Positions 1-9,264 of a stretch of DNA of 64,000 nt are shown one piece after another; position 1 is the first letter of the stretch, and each line of letters opens with the position of its first letter. The DNA is from Phytophthora colocasiae (Eukaryota > Oomycota > Peronosporomycetes > Peronosporales > Peronosporaceae), in contig JAGKQI010000045.1 of the NCBI GenBank assembly GCA_018806915.1, forward strand, positions 124,001 through 188,000, read 5' to 3'. Under the pieces are notes generated by a model, which made no database searches, was not told the DNA's origin, and saw only the letters and a list, made by a program, of their open reading frames with translations. A program made the position numbers and the translations under genes.

Positions 1-347
1 ACATCATCAAACGCCGTCCTATCATCGCGCAAAATCATGTTACCATGTATATTGCACCTCTTTCCAGAATCAACTCGCTCTGCTTCAAAGTCTCCAGCGT
101 CGTTATTATCATCTTCCCCGTTTCCATTGTCTGTACGGGAACCAGCTTCCGACACTATTGGGACAGCATCGCTACCAACCTCTGAGTTGTAATGATCCAA
201 AAGTGCTTCTTCTCCTAAGAAGAAATCAACGCCAGCCTCACCATTCGCGTCGCCACCAGGCCGAATATAGCGATAGAGGTCGCTAAGACTATTCCCCGGT
301 GGCTTTCTGGAGCTCCACCCAGCTCGACGCAAAGTACTCCACACCAT
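1..347 (-). CDS. Partial uncharacterised oomycete protein, runs off left edge
   Basis: An uninterrupted frame of about 115 codons starts at an ATG at 345-347 and is still open at base 1, so the C-terminus is missing. The product begins MVWSTLRRAGWSSRK, continues with a YRYIRPGG stretch, then VDFFLGEEALLDHY, then an acidic Asp/Asn/Glu-rich segment. The pattern W-x2-L-x3-GW, followed by Y-x-PG and D-F-F-x-G-E-x-AL, resembles a module I remember from many uncharacterised, often transposon-linked oomycete proteins; this is recall, not a search. The bases just upstream (about 400-350) end in a possible 3' splice site (CGTTTAG at about 349-355, read on the minus strand), so the ATG may be internal to an exon. 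Function unknown. It could be part of a mobile element that cut off the 5' half of the neighbouring NOC1 fragment. Confidence 0.4.
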   Translation of the reverse strand, partial: MVWSTLRRAGWSSRKPPGNSLSDLYRYIRPGGDANGEAGVDFFLGEEALLDHYNSEVGSDAVPIVSEAGSRTDNGNGEDDNNDAGDFEAERVDSGKRCNIHGNMILRDDRTAFDD

Positions 348-1237
348 GCTAAACGTTGCCCGATATTTTCATAAAAAGTACGGCTCGCACGGCTATGTCA
401 CCTTCATAATCGGATTCCCCGTACCCGAAAACCTATAGATATCCAATCTAGCCATGTGCTCGTCAGTTGGCCGTGTATTTACTTAGCTATTTGTTCTAAC
501 GTACCATACGAGGACGAAGTGGCTATACCCTCAGCTCTACGGGAAATCCGTCGCCGCTTTGAGGTGCTGTCTTTTTTGCGCAGTAGTTGCTGCTTGCCCT
601 TGCCTGGCATATTCAACTATACATTAGCTGTACGGTCCGTCGCTATAGGACTGGATCAAATATACTATGGATTGTATGGTAGAGATCGAAGATTGCAATT
701 CGTACTGTAGTTGTCGACATCAACCTGTACCCACATCTAACGCCCCAGCCATTCCTCTCCTGCACGAGCTCATCTTGGTTCAAATATACAAAGGTTTCTA
801 CATCAAAAGGTATTGGGCTCTCGCGGATCGATCGAGCAATACATTTCTATCGTGCCAGTCTCCGATGAACACAGGAAGCACAAATCTCGAGGAGCAGGAT
901 TCGACCAACAGTGATGGTCAAATTGATGCGGTTTTGTTTGCCAGTGTGATTGCCATTTTCCGAAACTTATCAATGTTCATATGCATGGGCTACAGAATTG
1001 ATGTTACGAGATTCACTACCTTGCTCCCGAACAAATGTAGCCACCCGTACAACATCATAATCACGCTTGTACAGTACGGGACACAATAGTGCTAACCAGA
1101 CATTTCATGAAGAACATGGTGATGATTGGTAGAAAATATCTACCACTCTGATCATCGACGAAGTGTTGCAATTGAACTTGTCTTCAACTCACTATACTAA
1201 AAACTCAGATTTGTTAAAAGTTACTTGATGTACGTTT
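348..1237. other. No gene supported; decayed or intronic DNA
   Basis: Only short reading frames without recognisable motifs are present on either strand. On the minus strand a 43-codon Lys/Arg-rich frame (start near 650, MPGKGKQQLLRKKDS) ends at about 525 and could be a first exon of the frame at 1-347, but the splice sites are only suggestive. An in-frame TGA at 1226-1228 precedes the NOC1 fragment, so NOC1 coding sequence does not continue leftward here without a break. I cannot identify the type of DNA or its boundary. Confidence 0.3.
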
Positions 1238-1771
1238 TTGAGAACGAAAGGGTTAACGGATGCGGAGCGTTCGGCTAAGATCCTGGCGAAAATGTTTGGT
1301 AAGCCCGAGAAGGAATCGAAGAAGACCAACGAAGCCGCTGTTGTGAGCTTCGATGACGAACCTGAGACTAAGAAGACGGAGGAAGAGGGTGGCTACGACG
1401 CCTCCAAGCGTAACCCGTTGTTTGCCGGTGCAGAGACGTCGTGTGCGTGGGAGATTCAGATGCTAGCTCACCACTATCACCCGTCCGTGCAGAGCTTCAC
1501 GCACCAACTTCTAGACAACAAGAACACTGGCATTCAGTACGCTGGAGATCCGCTGGTGGACTTCACGATGCACGCGTTCTTCGAGAAGTTCGTGAACAAG
1601 AAGCCTCGCCACAAGGTGGCCGAATCTAGCGGTAACAACGGAGCTAAGGCGAAGAACTGGACATTCTCACCCATCAACAGTGAAGCTGTGCTGCAGGAGA
1701 ACGAGGCCAACGTGGACGCAAGTGACCAGTTCTTCTACAAATTCTTCAAGGAGCGAGCTTCTCGTGACTCG
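1238..1771 (+). pseudogene. NOC1/CEBPZ (Mak21) fragment, interrupted by copia insertion
   Basis: About 178 codons are open before the copia LTR begins at 1772. The product contains RNPLFAGAETSCAWEIQMLA, then HHYHPSVQSFTHQLL, then YAGDPLVDFTMHAFFEKFV. This is the signature of the end of the CBF/Mak21 domain of NOC1 (CEBPZ), a nucleolar factor needed for 60S pre-ribosome maturation. Family members are several hundred residues longer at the N-terminus; that part is absent, since an in-frame stop at 1226-1228 precedes the frame. The last native codon is a Ser TCG inside the ACTCG target duplication, after which the frame runs into LTR sequence and stops at 1811-1813. The C-terminal acidic/Lys-rich end of the same protein is found colinear on the same strand at 55922-56313. 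Identification is firm; loss of function is inferred. Confidence 0.88.
1767..1771. repeat. Target site duplication ACTCG of the copia element (partner 54359-54363)
   Basis: ACTCG sits directly left of the left LTR and again directly right of the right LTR at 54359-54363. A 5-bp duplication is normal for Ty1/copia insertion. It ties the two LTRs, 52.3 kb apart, to a single insertion event. Confidence 0.9.
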
Positions 1772-2037
1772 TGTTGCGGGGAACTTAGGCGCAGCTTGAA
1801 GGAAGTAGGGTAGAAGAGAGAAAAAAAGAAGTAAGATTAATGTTTAAGATAGCTACTCACTAGAAAATAGTATGCGGCATTCAGAAACGTAGTCTAGAAT
1901 TGCCGCTACCATTCATCGTACTGATGTCACAGACATTATAGTACATTATTTATTAGAGTCAAAAGTACCGTGTCTCTTCATTATTATAGAAGACACAGTG
2001 TAGAGGTGGTCCCTGTGAACGAGCCCTAACCTCAACA
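1772..2037 (-). repeat. 3' LTR of copia element
   Basis: A 266-bp repeat starting TGTTGCGGGG and ending CTCAACA on the plus strand matches 54080-54358 with scattered substitutions and small indels (for example in the GAAAAAAAGAAG tract). Bases 2038-2047, read on the minus strand, are purine-rich (CCAGGGAGGC) and fit a polypurine tract directly upstream of the 3' LTR. Confidence 0.9.
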
Positions 2038-2767
2038 GCCTCCCTGGATCGACATCAGGGAACATCATTGGATAATAAAATACACGTGTTTTGATTGGTC
2101 TGTAAAAACCTGTTAAAAGTGTTCAGTCAATCCACAAAATGGCTACACGAAATCAAGCTTTTTTCGTTTTTGAAGCTCCTAGAGGCCCTACGGCCAAACG
2201 GAGACCGGATTTGGACTCTCGCTTGGCGAGGTCAGCATTCAGGTCCGACCAACTCGCCAGGGCAGTTTTCTGGCGAGGCAGAGTCCAAATCGTCATTTGG
2301 CCACCTTAGCAGCAGGTGGTAGAATAGAAAGTGAGCCAAATGTTCAAAACGAATTAGGTTTGGCAGTTATAGATTATAAGAGTACAATCGTTGAAGTGAG
2401 ACGATACATGTGGCTGTCTTATCTGCACGTGCGTGGCAGAGCAGCATAGTTTAGGCTACTGCGTCTAAATTAACCAAACGTTTAATAAATGTATGTTGAC
2501 AAGCTACCAGCAGATCTCCACGTGCTCTCTCCGGCTAGGAGGAGCCTGCATACTTTGGCGTGATCGCTGAGTTACTCTCATTTCCAGTTTTGCATTCTCT
2601 GGACCAGCACAGCACTTCGGCAGCCTGTACGACGTCGCGCACGACTTTGGTGCCTCAACAGCCAGCAGTGGGCATCGCAACGCTTCAATCTCACAAAGTC
2701 GGCGCCATCCAGGTACTTGTGAAGACCCAGGCAGATTGGCTCGAGGCTCAGTTATTAAACGCCAGCT
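2038..2767 (+). other. Extra segment between copia pol and 3' LTR, 5' half
   Basis: This DNA is not needed by a copia element, whose RNase H stop lies at 4032. It holds a 56-codon ATG frame (2139-2309, product MATRNQAFFVFEAPRGP and onward) and a second frame (about 2560-2889) with plausible protein composition but no known motif. A CAG at about 2588 after a pyrimidine run could be a 3' splice site feeding the downstream frame. It may be the 5' part of the gene whose 3' end is at 2768-3793. Confidence 0.3.
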
Positions 2768-3793
2768 TTGAGGATCATGCCTCGGTCAACACAAGTGTCC
2801 CGGATGGACTCTATCGCCACCGTGCATCTCATTGCACCGGCGGCCTCAAAGCAATTACTTTCGACTCCAAGTTCTCCATCGGCTGTTGATACAGCTACGA
2901 TTAATTCTTCGAGAATGGATTTTATTCAAGATCAGTCTACGCCAACTACTTCAACATGCATGGAATCAACGACTTTGACATCAACAGTATCTACCATTCG
3001 CCGCAGCACTCGACCTCGACAACCTCCAGCCACCTTTTGCCCGTCGTCCAAACAAGGGTCCAAACCCAAACGGCAACGTCGACGCAAGAAACGTCCGTGC
3101 GTGCCCTAGACTTGGGGTGTAGCGTACAGAAAATTGAGTTCAACTGGTGTCCAACTCTACAGGGTTCTATGGAGGACCCACAAGCATGGCCGGTTACCAC
3201 ACACTTGGGAGCCACGAGCCATGCTTGTTGAGGACGGATTCGAAACCGCCATAAAGGTTGTGGACGAGTGGGTTGATGGAGGTCGACAAACCGATTTTTT
3301 TCAGTTCGTCAGCGAGTTGTACTCATCGGTTGCAGGTGCCATCCCGATGGGTACATGCATGTTTCTCGCACTGCAACATGCATTGCTGCTAGTGGGTGAA
3401 CCGTTTGGTTTTCGGAACTCCCATGTTCAGGAGTTCCTTGCGAAGGCTACAGAATTGAAGCAAGATCTGTCTCGTGGAGTACCATGGAAAATTTTTCGGG
3501 CTTTTGTATTGCAATTACATATAGCTGGTTCGAGACTCTCATTGGAGGAAATTGAGTTCAACAGGCACCGTACTGGACACCGAGGTGTCGATGCCATAGC
3601 ACGATTGCCCTTAGAGGACGGTGTCTACATGGTTGCTGCCAGCAACACTTTGGCAGTTGGACATGCATTTGTCCTCCAGGTCCGTGGTGCCCAGAAGACA
3701 GTTTTGGACGACTCGTCTCAGCGTCCTTTGGACAACTACGGTGAGTGGATTGACAGAGTGATGTTCGTTCGTAAAGTTGCACTTTTAGATTAA
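2768..3793 (+). pseudogene. Chromodomain plus Cys-protease-like protein, antisense to copia
   Basis: One frame covers 342 codons and is broken once by a TAG at 3107-3109. The first part is Ser/Thr-rich and ends in a basic patch (KPKRQRRRKKRPC). After the stop comes a chromodomain-like stretch (VQLYRVLWRTHKHGRLPHTW then EPRAMLVEDGF). It is followed by PMGTCMFLALQHALLL, and about 100 residues later VGHAFVLQV and VLDDSSQRP. The spaced Cys, His and Asp resemble a papain/OTU-type catalytic arrangement, which is inference only. The gene is on the opposite strand to copia pol and lies between pol and the 3' LTR. It is either an antisense passenger ORF of this copia family or the remnant of another insertion; I found no flanking duplication to decide. 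Confidence 0.4.
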
Positions 3794-4031
3794 GTTCTAA
3801 ATATATTTCATTCTTGTTTCTTCACATTTTGTTCTAATGTAAATGTAAATGTAAATTTGGCGGCTGTGTGCCAGGGAAAACTCTTTGAGTGTAAAACCTT
3901 ACCGTAAGTAAATGAGAAAACCTTTTACTGTTAAAGTTCCTAAAGGGAAAAACTCATGTTACTACGTGACTCTTTATTAGTTGTGAAGTAATATATGAAT
4001 GATGAAATTTATCGTGTATTTTAAAGTAGGC

Positions 4032-5066
4032 TTAACTGTTAAGTTTAGCAAGAGAGTGCATATCTAACTTGTTTCTTAAGTCTTGAAATTGATGCTTATC
4101 AAGCGCTTTAGTAAAAATGTCTGCTACCATTGATTTGGTGTTGCAGTATACAATACTAAATTCATGTCGCTCAACCTTCTCTTGTACAAAATGATATCGA
4201 ATATCAATATGGTGTAGTTCCGGATTATTCGAGATCTTAATACAGCTTTGATTGTCTTCTTGAATCTTGACTGCTTTTGAGGTTAAGAAACCAAGTTCTT
4301 TGAGCAGTATCTTAAGAAAAATTAACTCCTGCATGCAGTGACATAGTGCAATGTATTCTGCTTCTGTTGTCGAGAGCACAACTGTGTGGTGCTTCCTCGA
4401 AAGCCAGGAGATTGGGCTGTGGTCTACCATAGTGATGTAGCCACCAACAGAGCGTCTTCTGCCAGGGCAATTGGCATAGTCTGAATCAGTGTACGCTGTG
4501 AGGTGGTCTGCAAGGTTTGCTGCATTGACCAGCTTTGACCCTCCCAGTAAGAGACCAAGGTCGTCTGTACCTGAGAGGTACTTAAGCCCTCTAATCACTG
4601 CTTTCCAATGTTCCTGTCCAGGATTAGCAAGGAATTGGCTGACATCGCGCATGTAGAATGCTAGATCGGGTCTTGTGCCAACCATGAGATACATGACACT
4701 ACCTACAACTTCACGGTAGGGAAGACCTTCCATTTGCTCTTTTTCAAGTTGTGTCTTTGGTTGCATTTGAGTTGTACGTTTGGCATTACGGTCTGATGGA
4801 GTTGCCACTAGATATGTTACAAGGTTTTTAAAGCGATCTAACACTGTGCGTGCATACTTGCGTTGGTGGATAAATATCGTTCGAGCTTCGCGGTTTCGTT
4901 CGATTGACCAGCCGAGATGGTACTTCACCTCCCCTAAATCTGTCATGGAGAATCTTTTGTTCAAGGCAGATTTGATCTGACATACGAGGTTGACAGTTGG
5001 TGCAATGATCAGTAAGTCATCAACATAGACTGCTACGTAACATGTCTCGCCTTCGAGTGTTGCCAT
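4032..5066 (-). pseudogene. Copia reverse transcriptase C-terminal part and RNase H
   Basis: This 344-codon frame continues the RT reading frame after a nonsense codon (TGA, near 5072-5074). It contains the RT catalytic box YVAVYVDDLLII, the connection region ending in a GLLLGG stretch, and the copia RNase H signatures AYTDSDYANCPGRRRSVGGY, STTEAEYIALC and EDNQSCIKI. It ends with the typical DIFTKALDKHQF tail. The catalytic Asp and Glu residues are present, so only the upstream stop and the split of the element break it. Confidence 0.9.
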
Positions 5067-5075
5067 GAAAACACA

Positions 5076-5792
5076 TCAATCTTTAATCAGTTTGTGGAAT
5101 CCAAGGTTTTCCAAGAAAGCGGACAAGGTTTGATACCAGATACGAGGTGCCTGTTTTAGACCGTAAAGACTTTTGAGAAGTTTACAAACGAGGCCTTCCT
5201 TACCAGGAACTACAAACCCTTCTGGTTGTTTCATATATATTTCCTCGTTAAGGGTTCCGTTGAGAAACGCTGTCTTGACATCCATCTGGTGAATTTCAAA
5301 GTCAAGAAGAGCTGCAATCGTTAGTAGCAGGCGTAGGACTTCCATACGGATGACGGGGGCAAATATCTCATCGTAATCAACGCCATATTGCTGTAAGAAG
5401 CCTTTGATAACTAACCGAGCTTTAAAGCGATCGATTTCTCCTGAGCCAGTGTATTTAACAACAAAGACCCACCGGTTTTGGAGTACTTTGCGGTTATTGG
5501 GAGGAGGTACCAGGATCCACGTCTGGTTGCTCATTAGGGACTGGTATTCCGAGTCAGCAGCTGCGTGCCACTTATTCGCGTAAGACGAGCGCATCGCCGC
5601 ATGGTACGTTTTTGGTTCCGGCACATGACGAATCGCAAGGAGGCTAAGAACAAGACATGTGCGTTCTTCTACTTCCTGAATGTCTTCAAGGGAATTTAAC
5701 GCGCCTAGATCGATTTCTTCGTCATACCGTGGGCGTTTTACACTTGTGGTCGACAGTTGTGACGGCGTCTCCGTAACAAAAGAGTATGTCAA
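5076..5792 (-). pseudogene. Copia reverse transcriptase N-terminal part
   Basis: This frame carries the RVT_2 start: WHAAADSEYQSLMSNQTWIL, then NRWVFVVKYTGSGEIDRFKA, then DVKTAFLNGTLNEEIYMKQP, and GLKQAPRIWYQ. It ends at an in-frame TGA just before the YVDD half. At its 5' end it is out of frame with the integrase frame (overlap at 5789-5792), so a 1-nt indel separates integrase from RT in this copy. Confidence 0.9.
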
Positions 5793-7111
5793 GACGCCAC
5801 GTTCCAGAGCCTCCCCAAGAGAAGGAAGCTGGTTCGAAGCGGAAGGAGATGCAGATTTTGTGGTTCTACAACTGAGTTACCTGGAGATTCAGGCTGGGAT
5901 GGATAGGCTTGTGTTGCCGATGGAACAAATGCTGGAAGTTCGTCAGCAATAATAGGCGCTTCAGTTAGGTGATCCGGTAGCTGGAGCGGTCCCGACGTTA
6001 CCTCAATATTTTCAATAGTCGGGAAGTCAATATCATTGAAAATCACACCTCGACTGTAAACGACACCATGGGTTTTGACGTCCATGAGTCGATAGCTTTT
6101 CTTGTGCTCGGGAATTCCGAGATAGATACACAGTTTGGCACGGGGATCAAGTTTGTCCCTGTAGATGTCGTTGATATGGACATACGCAGCACAGCCAAAC
6201 ACTTTCAGATATTGAACAGTCGGCTTTCGATTGTACCACAACTCAAACGGTGTGCAATCCTGTGTGTTAGCGCTTGGTGTCATGTTGAGGAGTGTCGTAA
6301 CATGTGTAACACATTCTGCCCAGAGTGTTTTGGGGAGCGAGGTATCTAACAGTAGCGCTCGTACACATTCCATGATTGTGCGCATGCGGCGTTCCGCAAC
6401 ACCATTCTGTTGTGGTGTATAAGCATTGGTAAATTGAGCGTGCGTTCCATACTTAGAGAATATAATGCGTTCCAGTTTCTCGTACTCTTTAGCGTTGTCA
6501 GCCTGTAAGGCCTGGATGTCCACATCCGGCGGTGGCAAGAGATATTCAAGAGTATGAACATCACTTCGGAATATATTCAAAGCTTTCATGCGAAAGTCTT
6601 TGTAGCATGAGTAGAGTTCACTACGTGCCTTCATCGGATAGGTAAACATGTAGCGACTGAAGTCGTCAATGAATACGACGAAGTAGCGGCAGCCGCCAAG
6701 GCTTGGGACGGGAAGAGGGCCACAAATATCAGAGTGAACTTTATGTAAGGGGCTAGTAGAGCGTTCAACTTGTCTATTGGATGGAAAAGGAGCGCGGTGT
6801 GACTTCGCGTAAGTACATGCTGTGCAAAAGAAAGAATTTGGTCTAACTACAGCTGGTGCATCCAGTCCATGAAGATCTTGGTCTTTAGTGAGTGCCTGCA
6901 AAACACGGATGTTAGGATGACCAAGACGTTTGTGTAGTAGCATGAGTCGAGTCGGCTTACCTGTGGTAGCCACGCGAGCTTCGGCCTTCGGCAGTGGAGA
7001 GGCTTCGAATTGGTAGAGCTTCGATGTCGCGGATTTCATCGCCTTGATCGAGAAGCGGTGGTTTGTTTGCTCAGTACACATAGTACGTTTAAAGCCAAAA
7101 CGGAAGTCATC
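5789..7111 (-). pseudogene. Copia GAG-pre-integrase and integrase
   Basis: The frame starts at the junction with nested element A; the CATC duplication (7108-7111) lies inside the codons. It contains the zinc-binding GAG-pre-integrase motif (HKRLGHPNIRVLQ and FFCTACTYAKS). The integrase catalytic triad sits in VHSDICGPLP, LQADNAKEYE and NGVAERRMRTI. The C-terminal part has the copia FGCAAYVHI and LDPRAKLCIYLG stretches. The upstream codons (protease end) are in frame at 52392 and beyond on the other side of element A. A frameshift at its 3' end separates it from RT. Confidence 0.9.
7108..7111. repeat. Target duplication CATC of element A (partner 52392-52395)
   Basis: CATC precedes the left LTR of element A and follows its right LTR at 52392-52395. 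Removing the element and one CATC restores the copia gag-pol reading frame. A 4-bp duplication is also seen for the sister copy B (TCTG), so 4 bp is probably characteristic of this family's integrase. Confidence 0.85.
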
Positions 7112-9016
7112 TGTCGCGAAGTCGGTGCAACTTTTACCGCGGTGCAGGGGCGTACAGTGAACCTGGAAGTGAGACTACCGGTAGTGATACCAGAGCCGCA
7201 CAGCAAGGTGGGCGTGTGTTACCTTGTGCTGTCCTCGTAGGTTCGTTGTCTCGGTAATGAGACCCTCGCCGGGGTTGTGAGAGTGTTGCTGAGAGTGAGG
7301 GTTCCTTGCGTAGGCCGTCGGATGTCCTTCTGGTCCTCACAGGAGCGCTTGAGAGTCGAACGTTTTCCGGTGAACACTTGTGTACACCGGATTTCTGAAG
7401 TCAAAAGAGAAATTAATACAAAGGGAAGTCCTGTCGCTAGACTTCCGAGATAACCGCAATATAGAGTTCCGATATACAAATATGTAGCTGCTCTTATTCT
7501 TTCCTGGCCCTTGAGCAGTGGGCTAGTTCTCCAGGTCAACTAGGGAAATGTTCACCAGACACCTGGTCTGTCTGGTATTCCCGTAACTTTCGCGCACCAC
7601 CCTCTAATATATAGAGGGAAAATAAACCAATACACTATCAGGTATATAACCGTCTACCGAGCGTCTTGAGAGCGACTGTCTAGCTCCCAAAACCTGTCCA
7701 AACGTACAATATGAAATGGGCTACCGCTAGAGACAAGACAAACGACCCAACTAGTAAATGGAATAGGTGGGTCCTCTCAGGTCTCTACGTTACGCTGATC
7801 TCCACCTAAAGGGGCTTGATAGGTGAGAGATCACACGATTCAAAGCTTTATCGTGGCCTAATACTTACAAGAAGCAGCAGGCAGATAGCAGTCGGTATGA
7901 CAAGGTAAAATTGAACTCCTTATCACGACGCAAATTGAACTCTGGTTATCTATCTCGTATCTCTCTGTCTTCTGTCTTCCATATTCTCATATACACTTGG
8001 TCTCAGTATAACTCAGGAATCTTCACTTGGGCTCACTATGGTAGTCGGTACAGCGGATCTTGTCGAGTCGACACTTAATGATGTCATTACAGGGATGAGT
8101 GGGTTGCGTTTCACTTGATTGCGTGAGGTCGTGTTGTGTACACTTGGTTTCAGTATGGGGGTGGACTTCAGAGTGTCAGAGTCTGGTATCCTGTTCATCA
8201 GAGTCTGGTATCCTGTTCATCAGGGTCTGGAATCATGTGCATCGGAGACATGTTCATCGGAACCATGTACTCCGGAATCATGTACATCAGAGGTGTAATA
8301 CCAGGGTCGTATAACTTGGGTCTGTTCATCGGAGTCTTGTACGTCGGAGTCTGTTCATCGGGAACTGGTAAATGTCTGGAATATTGCTTGTATAAGCCGG
8401 ACACATCAGACTTGTTTACCAGAATCATGTTCGTCAGACTCATGTACGTCAGACTTCATGTACGTCGGACTTCATGTACGTCAGACTTCATGGTGTGATA
8501 TCAGAGTTTCCATGCGTGATACCAGAAATCCATGAGTGTTTTTAGGGTGCGGAGCACGTATGCTGCAACGCACGAAGTCCAATCGGGATATGCGCGGGGT
8601 GCGCTACGTCCGGTGCGCGATAGTTGGTATCTTGTGGGTATAATTATATTCCTTGAACCATCATCGTCACACAGGACGGCAACGGGATGAGGTCCCTCAG
8701 AGATACATTCTTCTGAGAGACTTTCTGCCAACCTTTAGGCACTCATCGTCGGGGAAAGTCCGGTGATCAGACTGAGTGTTATTGTCTCTCGGAGTTTGTG
8801 CACTTTTCCGAGGAACACTTCTGATCTCTTGGGCCCCTTTGAAGTACAGGTGAAGGTTAATATATATAGCAGTTTTCTTCCACAGATCCATCATATTGTC
8901 GCACGGGACATAACCTCGTCCCACATCTCCCTTTCTCCCACAACCCAGTGTACGTCCAATCACATCACAGCGTAACGTCCATATCCACTCGAAAAATCGT
9001 AATTAGCAACGTGTCA
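7112..9016 (-). repeat. 3' LTR of element A (L1, 1905 bp)
   Basis: It begins TGTCGCGAAG and ends AACGTGTCA on the plus strand. The same sequence occurs at 50506-52391 (same orientation) and, reversed, at 31462-33344 and 47065-48948. It contains a CCCTCTA...TAGAGGG hairpin with a TATA-like loop (7600-7618) and a TATATATA tract near 8856-8864. It also holds an array of 11-bp micro-repeats at 8160-8495. Compared with the other three LTRs it has one extra unit of about 25 bp in that array. Confidence 0.92.
8160..8495. repeat. Micro-repeat array in the A/B LTR
   Basis: Variants of one 11-mer (consensus TCYGRYGWACA, here mostly seen as its complement, for example TGTACGTCAGA and TGTTCATCGGA) recur every 15-16 bp about 15-20 times. 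Equivalent arrays are in the other LTRs at about 31990-32290, 47590-47885 and 51560-51870. The same word also occurs singly and in short tandem runs inside the gag, nucleocapsid, protease, RT and antisense ORF coding regions of A and B. Confidence 0.8.
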
Positions 9017-9030
9017 ACCGCCCCTCCTGG
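9017..9030 (-). promoter_or_regulatory. Polypurine tract of element A
   Basis: Directly inside the 3' LTR the minus strand reads CCAGGAGGGGCGGT. The identical tract precedes the 3' LTR of B at 47051-47064. The position and purine content fit the plus-strand priming site of an LTR element. Confidence 0.75.
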
Positions 9031-9264
9031 TCATAATTCGTCAGTGCGGAACTTTATCCAAACTGAGCATCATGGCCAGGACAGTACGTCAGAGGTCCCG
9101 TGAACATAGTGTAGCTGTGACGCTCTCAAAACTTCCGGGATTTCAGAGTCTCTGGTGTCCTGTCGCTCAGTCTGATTCCATCAGACTCAGAAATAGCCAA
9201 CTGTCGTATCCCACAAACGGCCACATCCCGATTTCCTTTCTGACACACAAGTCGGAAGAAGATC

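Noticed and set aside
456..1089. Plus-strand reading frames of 84 and 140 codons
   Set aside because: No motif, no recognisable start context, overlapping frames; composition is like non-coding AT-rich DNA.
8099..8498. Overlapping reading frames of 70-120 codons in the A/B LTRs (also near 31500-32300, 47140-48040 and 51400-52350)
   Set aside because: They follow the LTR micro-repeats in several frames and both strands and differ by frameshifts among the four LTRs; no support as genes.
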